Below, in pieces: positions 16,251-24,121 of a stretch of DNA of 37,108 bases. Position numbers and translations under genes: made by a program. This DNA is from Beijerinckiaceae bacterium (GTDB lineage Bacteria; Pseudomonadota; Alphaproteobacteria; Rhizobiales; Beijerinckiaceae). The stretch is from assembly GCA_947380915.1 (NCBI GenBank), contig CANCSY010000006.1, forward strand, positions 1 through 37,108. The letters run 5' to 3'. Each line of letters opens with the position of its first letter. Position 1 is the first letter of the stretch. The notes under the pieces were generated by a model that was not told the origin of the DNA, did no database searches, and saw only the letters and a program-made list of their open reading frames with translations.

Positions 16251-16278
16251 GCCGCCGCCTTATGATTTTGGCGGCGGC
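16251..16278. terminator. Hairpin between convergent TRAP and M14 enzyme genes
   Basis: GCCGCCGCC and GGCGGCGGC form a perfect 9-bp stem with a 10-nt loop. The hairpin overlaps the last codons and stop of the minus-strand M14 gene. T runs are short (TT on the plus strand), so it may be a weak bidirectional terminator. Confidence 0.45.
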
Positions 16279-17405
16279 TTCAGGAATGCGCCCAGCCCCT
16301 TTTCGATCACCTCCTTATAGGGAGGAATATTCTCGACGATGATGGGCGCTTCAGGATGCACTTCGTTATAGGCGTTGATGACTTCCTCGATGGCCACGAG
16401 ATGGCGGGCCACACGCACATTCAGCGGCCAGCCGGCGTCGTCGATCTTGACGAAGGTGCGGCCAAGCTGTGAGGCCCTGACATAGTTGGCGTCCTTGCCG
16501 CCGATGACGAGATCCTCGCTCAGGCGGCCACGGAACCGACCCATGGCCGGATTGGCGGTCTCCGCCAGCAAGGCTTCGACGCCTGCATGGTCACCGAACT
16601 CCCGATGGCTGAGGCCGTGAAGGTTCTTCGGCGATTTGTCGAGCCCCATTGGAATACGGCGCGCCTGAAGATTGGCCTGGGCGGTGGCGCCCGTCTCATA
16701 GGCTTTCTCGTGGACGACCATCATGTTGATGACCGGATATTCCGGCTGGGCCTCGTGCAGATCGAAGGCAATGGTGGATTCCTTCGCCAGTTTGGTGAGC
16801 GCATCGCTCACCCGCGCCGTCAACCAGCCCGTGGGGCGACCGGGATGATTGCGATTGAGGTTGCGCGTTTCGTGGCCGACCAGACCCTCGTAGCTCGGCA
16901 AATGGATGAACACATCCGGATCAGGCCATTGATCGACCGGGTTCGACAGGCGCATGCCCACCCGGAACCAGCGTTGCCCGGCTGGCGTGTCCACGGTGAA
17001 GGAATGCAGATAGGCTTCCATGGGGTCTGTGTGGCTGAAGCCGCTGCGATTGGCCTGGGGCACCACGACCAGCCGCCCCTGCTTTACGGTCGCGTTCTCC
17101 ACCAGCAGCACCGCCGCCAGCATGCCGCCGATTTCCTGCGGATGGGTGCCGCCAAGCACCAACAGGGAGCCGCCATCCTTGGCGCCTTTGAATTCATAGA
17201 CAGGCGTGTCCCCGGGACTGCCTGACAGCGTGCCATTATAGGCGCTCAGCATAACCTGCCGGGTGACGCCGGCGCCTGTGATGATGGGCTCGACCTCACG
17301 CATGGACAGAAAGATCGAGCCGGATGTGGTGGCGATAAGCGCCGCCGCAAGGGTGAAGGCCAACGCGGTCTTTTTGTTTGAAGGGGTGTCAGAAGGCGCC
17401 ATCAT
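16260..17405 (-). CDS. Succinylglutamate desuccinylase/aspartoacylase-family M14 zinc enzyme, membrane-anchored
   Basis: The family hydrolyses N-acyl amino acids or gamma-linked amides with a zinc ion. The 381-residue product has an N-terminal hydrophobic helix (about residues 14-33) that should place the enzyme in the periplasm. The zinc motif HPQE is at 88-91, in GGTHPQEIGG. Later come RNLNRNHPG, DLHEA (around residue 220) and a C-terminal LAETANPAMGRFRG segment. Its position convergent with pgsBCW-TRAP suggests that it trims or recycles the polymer made there, or deacylates a transported N-acyl amino acid. The start at 17405 overlaps the stop of the upstream small membrane gene (ATGA). No substrate can be assigned from the sequence alone. 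Confidence 0.82.
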   Translation of the reverse strand: MMAPSDTPSNKKTALAFTLAAALIATTSGSIFLSMREVEPIITGAGVTRQVMLSAYNGTLSGSPGDTPVYEFKGAKDGGSLLVLGGTHPQEIGGMLAAVLLVENATVKQGRLVVVPQANRSGFSHTDPMEAYLHSFTVDTPAGQRWFRVGMRLSNPVDQWPDPDVFIHLPSYEGLVGHETRNLNRNHPGRPTGWLTARVSDALTKLAKESTIAFDLHEAQPEYPVINMMVVHEKAYETGATAQANLQARRIPMGLDKSPKNLHGLSHREFGDHAGVEALLAETANPAMGRFRGRLSEDLVIGGKDANYVRASQLGRTFVKIDDAGWPLNVRVARHLVAIEEVINAYNEVHPEAPIIVENIPPYKEVIEKGLGAFLKPPPKS

Positions 17406-17563
17406 TTGATCCCGAATGCGCGCAGCAGGAAGGGGATGAAAACGAGCGTGGCGAAACATTGCGTGCGCCAGTCCCGATCCCGCCACAGGACGAAAAGCAT
17501 CATGGCGGCGACCAGCAAGGCCATGAACCTGTAGAGAAACATGATGATCAATTCAGCGGTCAC
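17402..17563 (-). CDS. Small membrane protein (53 residues), unknown
   Basis: The predicted peptide of 53 residues is almost entirely two hydrophobic helices (ELIIMFLYRFMALLVAAMML and FATLVFIPFLLRAFGI) joined by a short charged loop, WRDRDWRTQ. The GTG at 17563 is preferred because AGGGAGG lies 4 nt upstream; a GTG/ATG further up at 17629 would add an implausible GC-rich basic tail. Its stop overlaps the start of the M14 enzyme gene, so the two are translationally coupled. A small two-helix protein beside a TRAP large permease could stand in for the Q subunit, but it is shorter than typical DctQ (about 160 residues, four helices), so this is only a guess. Confidence 0.6.
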   Translation of the reverse strand: MTAELIIMFLYRFMALLVAAMMLFVLWRDRDWRTQCFATLVFIPFLLRAFGIK

Positions 17564-17641
17564 GAGACCTCCCTGCGCGCCCGGCGGCGCCAAAAGGCGT
17601 GCGCGCCCTGCGGCCCGCACGCCCCTCAATGGTGGTTGGCG

Positions 17642-18508
17642 TCAACCCCGGTAATTCGGATCGACAAGCTTGCCGAGAGACCGATCAATATAGGGCACGT
17701 CCTGCATCAACTGGGCGCCGGGCGTCTTGTTCAGATTGAGCCGAAGCGTCTCGTTCTTCCAGGGGCGCAGGAACATCACCGGATCTTCGATCGTGACATC
17801 ATAGGCCAGAACATCGCCAGTCCGCTTGAACTTCTCGATGACGACCATTTCGTTGCTGTGCAGATAGCCGGGCCAGTCGAGCCAGGTATCGTCGGAGAAG
17901 CCCATGCTGGTCACTGTCAGCGTGTCGCCTTCCCAGCAGCCGACAGCCAGACCGTTCATGGTCTGGTCGAACTTCAGCACCGGATCATGCTCGCGGCAGT
18001 CGGTGGGAACGGAGCGAAACTGGTTCTGGTTCTCGTAGAGAAAGAAGACCTCTTCGCCAAGCTGAACGATCTGGTTCGGCGGGCCCAGGCGCGGAACGCC
18101 AAGCGGCAGGTTCTTCCACTGGGGATCGGCGTATTTCTCGTATTGTCCACCAGCATTCGCATGATAATCGCGCAGGCGGACCTCATCCCAGAAATGGGGC
18201 TTGTATTCGGGCTTGCTCACGCGGCCGCGATGTTGCACGCCGCAGTCCTGCTCGAAGGTGATCCACTTGGCGCCACCCTTCGCGCCATTGGCGGCGAAGC
18301 GCTCCTGCTTGTCATTGTCGAATGCGTCCACCTTCTCGCCGCACATGGCGGATTTGGCGGGCGGCGGCGGAGCCGCGCCGGGCATCCAGATCCCATTCAG
18401 ATTAGGGCGCTGAGGCGCAGGCGTCTGCGCCGCAACCACGCTGGCGAATGCAATGCACAGACTGGACGCAAGAACGATCTTGCCCAGTTTTCCAAAAACA
18501 GAATTCAT
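17642..18508 (-). CDS. Exported protein of the GIW/WEGDT family, unknown function
   Basis: The 288-residue product has a Sec signal peptide (cleavage after VVAA near residue 27) and a mature start NLNGIWMPG. It then shows the pattern of a widespread but unnamed exported family: NLxGIW, a proline-rich loop, PRLGPPNQIVQLGEEVFFLYE, the core CWEGDTLTVTSMGFSDDTWL, a PGYLHSNEM segment, and TIEDPVMFLRPW near the end. Family members are common in sphingomonads and acidobacteria next to DUF6152 genes, as here. Cysteines at several positions suggest disulfides. A binding or lipocalin-like role has been suggested by shape only; nothing is proven. The start has GGAGG 5 nt upstream. It lies 57 bp after the DUF6152 gene and reads with it. 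Confidence 0.72.
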   Translation of the reverse strand: MNSVFGKLGKIVLASSLCIAFASVVAAQTPAPQRPNLNGIWMPGAAPPPPAKSAMCGEKVDAFDNDKQERFAANGAKGGAKWITFEQDCGVQHRGRVSKPEYKPHFWDEVRLRDYHANAGGQYEKYADPQWKNLPLGVPRLGPPNQIVQLGEEVFFLYENQNQFRSVPTDCREHDPVLKFDQTMNGLAVGCWEGDTLTVTSMGFSDDTWLDWPGYLHSNEMVVIEKFKRTGDVLAYDVTIEDPVMFLRPWKNETLRLNLNKTPGAQLMQDVPYIDRSLGKLVDPNYRG

Positions 18509-18564
18509 AAGGTCCTCCCTCGCATATCGGGCATGCCGGTCTGAGCCAGCTCGTGCCCTCGCAA

Positions 18565-18981
18565 TTAGTTGGCGGTGATTTCCCCATTCGGATTCTCGGG
18601 GAAACCTACCTTGATGAACTTCCCGTCAGGGAAGGTGAAGGCGTTGGTGAACCCAAGCTTTGCGCCAGAGCGGTCGGGGCAGATATCCACCTTGTAGGTC
18701 TCGCCGATCTGAAACAGGCGGCGATCGCTCAGGCCGAGGCGACGCAGACCATTCGGCCCCACGGTCTCGGTCGCCCATTGCTCGATGGTGCCATCGGCTT
18801 TCGTCACTTCAAAATGGAACCAGGCATGGGGATTCTGCCAATCCACCTTCACCAGTTTGCCGGTGATGATGAGGTTCTTGGTCACGTCGAACTGCGCCTG
18901 CACGGCGTGATGGGCGAGCGAGGGATAAACTGCGGCGGTGGAAAGGGCCAGCACGGCTGCGCCAATCAATGCCTTCTTCAT
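18565..18981 (-). CDS. DUF6152-family exported protein
   Basis: The 138-residue product has a clear signal peptide (MKKALIGAAVLALSTAA...) with cleavage predicted after SLA, so the mature protein would begin with His-His. The mature domain starts HHAVQAQFD, followed by ITGKLVKVDWQNPHAWFHFEV; AHH-x-F-x-AxFD and V-x-W-x-NPHA are the DUF6152 signature. The single small domain is complete at the usual length. Its function is unknown; the two conserved His sites (mature N-terminus and NPHAW) would fit metal binding. The ATG at 18981 has AGGAG 7 nt upstream. It is flanked by the CPLC protein and the GIW/WEGDT protein in one minus-strand run with short gaps. Confidence 0.82.
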   Translation of the reverse strand: MKKALIGAAVLALSTAAVYPSLAHHAVQAQFDVTKNLIITGKLVKVDWQNPHAWFHFEVTKADGTIEQWATETVGPNGLRRLGLSDRRLFQIGETYKVDICPDRSGAKLGFTNAFTFPDGKFIKVGFPENPNGEITAN

Positions 18982-19037
18982 GGGTCTGCTCCTGATGGAT
19001 GTAGAGATATCGGATATCGGCTTCGGTGATGGGGAAT

Positions 19038-19988
19038 TCACTGCCCCTGCGCGAGAAGCTCGGGCTCAGGATAGATCGTGTAGGGATTGTTCCAGCCCTC
19101 CGAGATCAGGAGATCAAGCACGCTCTTGCCCTCCATTTCGAAGACCACGCGACTTGGCCAGAAAACACCGTTGTGAAACTTGTCGAGGGCCTTGTCGCCC
19201 ATCGCCGCGAAATTCGCCATTGTCTTTTCGGCGCTTTCGCCAATGCGATAGCCGGAATATTTGGCGATGATCTTCTTCGCCCCGCCACCGCTCGGCAGAT
19301 TGACGGTCGTTTCGACGGAAGCAACACGCTTGTCGTCGTCAAGGACGCCTTTATAAGCGCGCCCCTCGATTTCCAGATTGATGACGCTCTTGCCGTTTTC
19401 CGTTGCGACGGACCATTTGGTCTCGCATGCCTTGATCTCGGGCGTCATGCATTTCTTGGCGGCTGCGAAGGCGGCGTGGGAGAGGAACATCTGCGGCTGA
19501 AGCCACATTAATTCGCCCCGCAGCCTGGCGACCGCCTCTGACACGGGCGCAGTCTTCAGCTTCCTCACCGGGCCCGCCTTGCTGGCCTCCTCATACCAGG
19601 TCTCATCCCAGCCGCGCTTGCCCTTCACCACGCGGATGGTGCGCTTCTTGTCGGCGCCGATGATCTCCTCGCGGGAAGCCCACATCTGCTGATGGGCGTT
19701 GTAAACATAACGGCTCACGGGAACCGGTGCGCCAAGGCTGGCCGCCTCCAGATCCACCATCGTTCCCTGGCCGACATATTCATAATTGTTCATCTGCCCG
19801 ATCTGCTGGGCGATGGCGCGCACAAGACCATGTGCGCCAGCTGCTTCGGCCAGGGTCTTGTCAAGATCCTTGATGGGCACCTGCGAACCGCAGAGCGGGC
19901 AAGGCCCTTGCGCGAAAGCCGCGCTGCTCAGCGACATCAAAGCGGAAATGGCCGCCCCTATCAGGGCGATTCGAAAAATCGACTTCAT
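19038..19988 (-). CDS. Exported protein with an N-terminal CPLC motif, unknown
   Basis: The 316-residue product has a signal peptide (MKSIFRIALIGAAISALMSL..., cleavage after AFA near residue 25) and a mature start QGPCPLCGSQVPIKDL. The CPLC pair could bind metal or act as a redox disulfide, but the rest lacks a thioredoxin fold signature. A helical segment follows, then beta-rich stretches such as KSVINLEIEGRAYKGVLDDD and KKIIAKYSGYRIGES, which look like an outer-membrane-lipoprotein-type sheet (LolA-like in texture only). I do not recognise the family. The ATG at 19988 has GGAGGG just upstream and is preferred over a start at 20084. A candidate promoter lies at 20120-20148. Confidence 0.65.
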   Translation of the reverse strand: MKSIFRIALIGAAISALMSLSSAAFAQGPCPLCGSQVPIKDLDKTLAEAAGAHGLVRAIAQQIGQMNNYEYVGQGTMVDLEAASLGAPVPVSRYVYNAHQQMWASREEIIGADKKRTIRVVKGKRGWDETWYEEASKAGPVRKLKTAPVSEAVARLRGELMWLQPQMFLSHAAFAAAKKCMTPEIKACETKWSVATENGKSVINLEIEGRAYKGVLDDDKRVASVETTVNLPSGGGAKKIIAKYSGYRIGESAEKTMANFAAMGDKALDKFHNGVFWPSRVVFEMEGKSVLDLLISEGWNNPYTIYPEPELLAQGQ

Positions 19989-20119
19989 GGTCCCTCCACT
20001 GGCTATTAGCCAACCGAACTTATTGTTCTCTTGCGTCATTTTTTGACGTTTTTTTCTAACCATCTGATCGCGATTTTGCGGCAAAACCGGACAAATCGCG
20101 ACCCTTTATTCGATCTCGA

Positions 20120-20148
20120 ATTTAAGTTGGTATTGTGACTTCGGTCAA
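20120..20148 (-). promoter_or_regulatory. Candidate sigma-70 promoter for the 17.4-20 kb minus-strand genes
   Basis: On the minus strand TTGACC, a 17-bp spacer and TTAAAT are found in an AT-rich gap about 130 bp before the CPLC gene. The -35 matches 5 of 6 consensus bases and the -10 matches 4 of 6. Confidence 0.45.
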
Positions 20149-20175
20149 GAGAGCCGCTCCATAAATTTGATCTGA

Positions 20176-20718
20176 TCAAGGCCTTGATGGGTCGGTCGCC
20201 GCCATGAAATCTGCATGGCAGGAGTCACAGGAGGTGCGTAGCTTTTGTGCAAGATCGCGAAAGCTGCTCATATCCGGGGCCTGGCTGGCGTCCAGCGCGA
20301 TCGTGGCGGCCTTTTGGGACGCCTCATAAAAAGCGTCAAAACGTGTCCATAAGGTCATCAGCGCCTTGGTGTCATAACCCGGATCCGCCCCGCCCTCGAC
20401 CGGTATCGTTTCCGGTGGGAACAAATGGGGGAACGCGCTCATCAGCACATTGATCATGTAAGCGCGGTTCTTCAGGTCGGGCAGCCTGCCATCGGCACGA
20501 ACTGACGCTACATCAATGGGCATCATCTGCTCTTCGATGGCGGCCATGAGAAGTTGCCGCGCCTGGACGACATCGCCCGCCTTGCTCGCGCCGGTCAGAC
20601 CGGGGGCAAGGCTTTGAGCATAGGCCGCAGAGGCAGAGACAAAGCCCAGAAAAATCGACGCCGCCAATGCCTTGTTCCAATGAGCCGGCCAAGGGAGCCC
20701 CTGCGGGATGACTTTCAT
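20176..20718 (-). CDS. Cytochrome c'-type (c556-like) periplasmic haem protein
   Basis: The 180-residue product has a signal peptide ending near AYAQ (residues 32-35) and a helical body with the haem attachment site CDSCH at residues 164-168, close to the C-terminus. A C-terminal CxxCH after four helices is the layout of cytochrome c' and c556, which carry electrons or bind NO. Methionines at EEQMMPID (residues 63-70) could provide the distal ligand as in c556. The gene lies between the DUF6351 gene and the CPLC gene on the same strand. A strong hairpin at 20762-20788 precedes it, so its expression may be partly separated from DUF6351. An electron-transfer role for the neighbouring proteins is inferred only. 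Confidence 0.8.
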   Translation of the reverse strand: MKVIPQGLPWPAHWNKALAASIFLGFVSASAAYAQSLAPGLTGASKAGDVVQARQLLMAAIEEQMMPIDVASVRADGRLPDLKNRAYMINVLMSAFPHLFPPETIPVEGGADPGYDTKALMTLWTRFDAFYEASQKAATIALDASQAPDMSSFRDLAQKLRTSCDSCHADFMAATDPSRP

Positions 20719-20761
20719 GGATCAGGATCCGTATTTCACACGCGCACCAGGCGGTGCGAAA

Positions 20762-20788
20762 CGCGGCGGTCTGGCCGAGACCGCCGCG
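20762..20788 (-). terminator. Hairpin after the DUF6351 gene
   Basis: A perfect 11-bp stem (CGCGGCGGTCT and its complement, loop GGCCG) lies just after the DUF6351 stop. On the minus strand it is followed only by TTTC, so it could be a weak terminator or an mRNA-stabilising stem inside an operon. Confidence 0.5.
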
Positions 20789-20795
20789 CCACTTA

Positions 20796-23021
20796 TTACT
20801 TGCGCGACTCAAGGTTCTTGAAGGCGCCGTCGCCGCTGAACACAGCCCATGTGCCCGCCAGCGGAACCTGTCCCACGCCGGGCTTGCGGTAGTCGCAAAC
20901 GCCGTTGGGGAAGATCTGGCGCAGTTTCCCCAACTGCTCTTTGTTGGGGCGCTTCTTGTAGTCGGCGGCGTCAACCGGCTTGAGCTGGCACTTGAACACA
21001 TCGTCCGTCGCAGGCCCGCCCGCCGCCAGACGCGCATCGCCGGCGAAGGGGAAGAGCTTGTTGCACTTGGCCATATCCGTGACCTTCTCGGTCGCGCCGA
21101 TCAGCGCGCCGCTGGCGGTGGGATAGCAGGAATCCACGAGGTCGGCGGGCTTGTTGGCGGCGACTTTCTTCGCCATCGGCATGTCGCGCTTGTCATTGGC
21201 GATGTTGGTGAGCCACTTGTCTAGCGCAGCCAGCCCGTCGCCGGAAACCTTCACGAGCGGCGTTCCATAGGTGGAGGCTGGCCCACGGGTATCAAGCTGC
21301 ACACGGCCAAGGCTGGCGACCGTCATGACGACATGATTGGCGGCTGTCCCGTTCGCCTTCAGCAGGCGGGCGCGCATGACAGCGCTGTGGTAGCCATCAT
21401 GCACATCCACATTGGCGTCGCCGACCCCGATGGGGTCGCCGTCAACATAGGACCTGATATCCACCATGGGCGTGGTGGTGAGGCCGCCAGTCGTGCTGTT
21501 GACGCGGCCGCTTGCATAGGCCCGGCGAAGCGCCTCGAGATCGCCGGACATGCGAGTGGCGACCACCTTGCCATCCACATCCAGGCCGCCGATGCGCCCG
21601 TTCAGGTCGAGGAACTGATCGAAGCTGATCTTGCCGTCATTGAGCGCCTTCAGTCCATATTGCACGCCCACATTATCAAAGGGATTGCGAGCGAAGCCGG
21701 TCTTGGGGTCGCGCCCGTAGACATTCACCAGATTGTCCTGGAAGGTGCAACGCACGCCCTTCTGCTTGATCACGGGATCATTGGCCACCGCATCCGCTAC
21801 CGTGGCGTCGCAGAATGTGGGACGCGCATTGGGATAGCGGGTGCCGTTGCTGACGCAATAGCCCCAATATTTCCCGGCGACGGCGCCCTTCTGCTCATAG
21901 GTCCATTTCTGGCCGGAGGTTTCGGTCGCCTTGGCGATCAATTCGCAATCATACAGCGGTTGCAGGAAGGTCATCACGTCGGGATAGCTGCGCGCCGGCA
22001 TGATGCCATCGAGCAGACCCGGGTAATTGTTGGCGATGAGATGCTGCTGCATCGACCCGCCGGACGCGCCATGCCCTATGGTGAATTGCGGCGCGCCGAA
22101 GGTCTTGCTGAAATATTCCTTGACCTTCGAGACTGTCTCGGCGGACTTCACATCGTCATTGTTGGCGCCCATGACGTTGAGCGAACCAGCCGCCACCGCA
22201 TAGCCGCGCGTCACGAATAAGTCGGACAGGCCGCCGCCCATGTCCTCGATGAACATCTTGTTGTCGGTGCCGGTCATCCCGCCGAGCCCGCGGCCCATGT
22301 GATAGTTGGCCTGCACGCCGCCGCCAAAGCTGTAGATCAGCTTGCCATTCCAGCCGGAGGCCGCCGACTTGGCGCCCGGCGCGGGAGCCGCGCCCGCCGC
22401 CGGATCATGCAGGATATTGATGAGATAGGCGGACCGGTTGATGACGCCCTTCTCCTGCCGCACGATCAACGGCACGTCCTTGCCGTCGATCTTCGTGACG
22501 CCGATATCATTGGGGCGAGCGGCGCTTGCATCAAAGGGTTTCCACTCGCCGCCACGATTGCGGTAGAAATAATCGACACGCGCGGGCGCTGCGCAAGTGT
22601 CATCCTTGGCGGACTGGAGCTTGAAGGTTTCGTTCTCGCAGATGAAGGGGTCCTGTTGAGGGCCCGCGAAGAGCGTTGCGTTGATCGGATGATTCGAGAG
22701 CGTCAGCGCCGCTTCCTGCCCGCCTGCCTTCGCCACCAGCTTGTTGGCGCCATCCTTCAGATTGCCGACGAGGCCAAGCCATCCCCCCTGCGGATCGGCT
22801 TTGAAAACACCGGAGACATCTGCGCCATCTACGGAAACGCTTGGGGCTGCGGAGGAGCCGGAAATGCGGACAAGGGCGCTGCCGCCGGACACAAGCTCCG
22901 GCCGGGAGGAAACAACCTCGACCTTCAATCCATTAGCGGTCTGCGCGACGGCGCCTGCGCAACCCAGCGCCGCCGAAAAGACGAGGCCGGACATGGCGAT
23001 GCGTAAAGCGTTCTCATTCAT
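20796..23021 (-). CDS. DUF6351-family exported alpha/beta-hydrolase-like protein
   Basis: The product of about 741 residues has a signal peptide (cleavage after AVAQ near residue 27). An immunoglobulin-like N-terminal domain (LKVEVVSSRPELVSGGSALV) is followed by a large domain of the DUF6351 family. The stretch FTIGHGASGGSMQQ around residue 320 looks like a hydrolase nucleophile elbow (G-x-S-G-G). Candidate acid and histidine residues lie downstream near DIRSYVDGD and DVHDGYHS. The family is thought to be esterase- or tannase-like, but substrates are not established. Two starts are possible; 23021 has better spacing from a GGGGGG than 23027. No terminator is seen between it and the ABC genes upstream, so read-through is possible across the 137-bp gap. 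Confidence 0.78.
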   Translation of the reverse strand: MNENALRIAMSGLVFSAALGCAGAVAQTANGLKVEVVSSRPELVSGGSALVRISGSSAAPSVSVDGADVSGVFKADPQGGWLGLVGNLKDGANKLVAKAGGQEAALTLSNHPINATLFAGPQQDPFICENETFKLQSAKDDTCAAPARVDYFYRNRGGEWKPFDASAARPNDIGVTKIDGKDVPLIVRQEKGVINRSAYLINILHDPAAGAAPAPGAKSAASGWNGKLIYSFGGGVQANYHMGRGLGGMTGTDNKMFIEDMGGGLSDLFVTRGYAVAAGSLNVMGANNDDVKSAETVSKVKEYFSKTFGAPQFTIGHGASGGSMQQHLIANNYPGLLDGIMPARSYPDVMTFLQPLYDCELIAKATETSGQKWTYEQKGAVAGKYWGYCVSNGTRYPNARPTFCDATVADAVANDPVIKQKGVRCTFQDNLVNVYGRDPKTGFARNPFDNVGVQYGLKALNDGKISFDQFLDLNGRIGGLDVDGKVVATRMSGDLEALRRAYASGRVNSTTGGLTTTPMVDIRSYVDGDPIGVGDANVDVHDGYHSAVMRARLLKANGTAANHVVMTVASLGRVQLDTRGPASTYGTPLVKVSGDGLAALDKWLTNIANDKRDMPMAKKVAANKPADLVDSCYPTASGALIGATEKVTDMAKCNKLFPFAGDARLAAGGPATDDVFKCQLKPVDAADYKKRPNKEQLGKLRQIFPNGVCDYRKPGVGQVPLAGTWAVFSGDGAFKNLESRK

Positions 23022-23158
23022 GAGCATTACCCCCCATTTTGTTGATCGGCCGCATTCAAGGCGACCTTCTTGGTCGTGACTATATTACGAATCTTTCCGT
23101 CCGCAAGCCTTTGCCATGGCGATGCGGCTTCGTCATGAAGGGCGCGGCCTCCGACGCT

Positions 23159-24121
23159 TCATGGCGTGGACAGCGCATGGTGGAGCGCGTCCAGATTGCC
23201 CCGCAGGATGGACTGATAGCGGTTCGGATCCGGCTCGACCGGCGCCTCCCGGCTGGATCCCTCGCCGTCGTCCAGAATGACGAGTTGCGCGCCCGCCATC
23301 TCAATGGCCGCCATGATTTCGTCGCTTGGCCGCCAGTGGTGGATGACCCGCCTGACGCCGCGCGCGGACAGAAAGGCGGAAAATGCGGCGAGATCATCCC
23401 GGGACCAGCGCAGGTCATCCTCCAGAAAATAACCGCTGACGAAGAGGCCTAGATCATTGGTAAGGTAGACGAACCGATCCGTCAGGGAAAAGACTTGCGG
23501 GTCTTCGAGTTGCAGGAATTTCGCGTCAAATTCGGCGCGCAGCCCCTGCATCCGCCGGGAGAAGGCGGCAAGATTGGCGTCTACGCGCGCCTCGTCGGCA
23601 GGCGCCAGACGCTTCAGATCCGCCGCGATGATTTCAGCCATGCGGATTGCATTGGGCAGGCTGAACCAGACATAGGGCGAGGGACGGGGATCGGGCGCAG
23701 CCACCCGCCAGGGCGCATTGGAGGAGGCCCGTTGCGTCAGCATGACGCTCGCCGCGCCCTTGCCCAGCGACCGCGCGGCGTCGATCTGCACAATGCGGAT
23801 ATTGCGGGCGCGCGCCTCGCGAAAGAGGGGATCCTCCGGCCATATGCTGGCGATGGTGATGACCGCATCGGCCCTCGCCAGCCCCTGCGCCTCCGCCGCG
23901 CCAAGGCGAGACAGCGCGCGCGGCGTTTGAGCAAGCCCGGGCATTGTCGCGGGGATGGCTTGCGCCTCGATATTGGCGCCCTGCGCCAGAGCCGACAAAA
24001 TGGAATAAAGCGGTTGCAATGAGGCGACCACGCGCACCGGTTCGCTTGCGGCGGATACGGAGCTTGCCGCAAGAAGACTGGCCACGAAGTAGCCCATCAG
24101 GATCAGCGCGCGATTGATCAT
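23159..24121 (-). CDS. TroA-like metal ABC substrate-binding protein lacking the usual metal ligands
   Basis: The 320-residue product has a signal peptide (cleavage near VSA, residue 24) and the fold pattern of cluster A-I (ZnuA/TroA) binding proteins. The usual ligand His of PHxYEP is replaced in PGLAQTP (61-67). The His of DPHVW is Tyr in SPYVW (148-152). The His of the third motif is Thr in SLTDRF (212-217). So all three canonical histidines are absent, although the frame around each is kept. It is the last gene of the ABC operon and overlaps the permease stop by 4 nt. It may bind a metal complex or another ligand, or act as a non-binding accessory. A sequencing error is unlikely, since the reading frame is intact. 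Confidence 0.75.
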   Translation of the reverse strand: MINRALILMGYFVASLLAASSVSAASEPVRVVASLQPLYSILSALAQGANIEAQAIPATMPGLAQTPRALSRLGAAEAQGLARADAVITIASIWPEDPLFREARARNIRIVQIDAARSLGKGAASVMLTQRASSNAPWRVAAPDPRPSPYVWFSLPNAIRMAEIIAADLKRLAPADEARVDANLAAFSRRMQGLRAEFDAKFLQLEDPQVFSLTDRFVYLTNDLGLFVSGYFLEDDLRWSRDDLAAFSAFLSARGVRRVIHHWRPSDEIMAAIEMAGAQLVILDDGEGSSREAPVEPDPNRYQSILRGNLDALHHALSTP

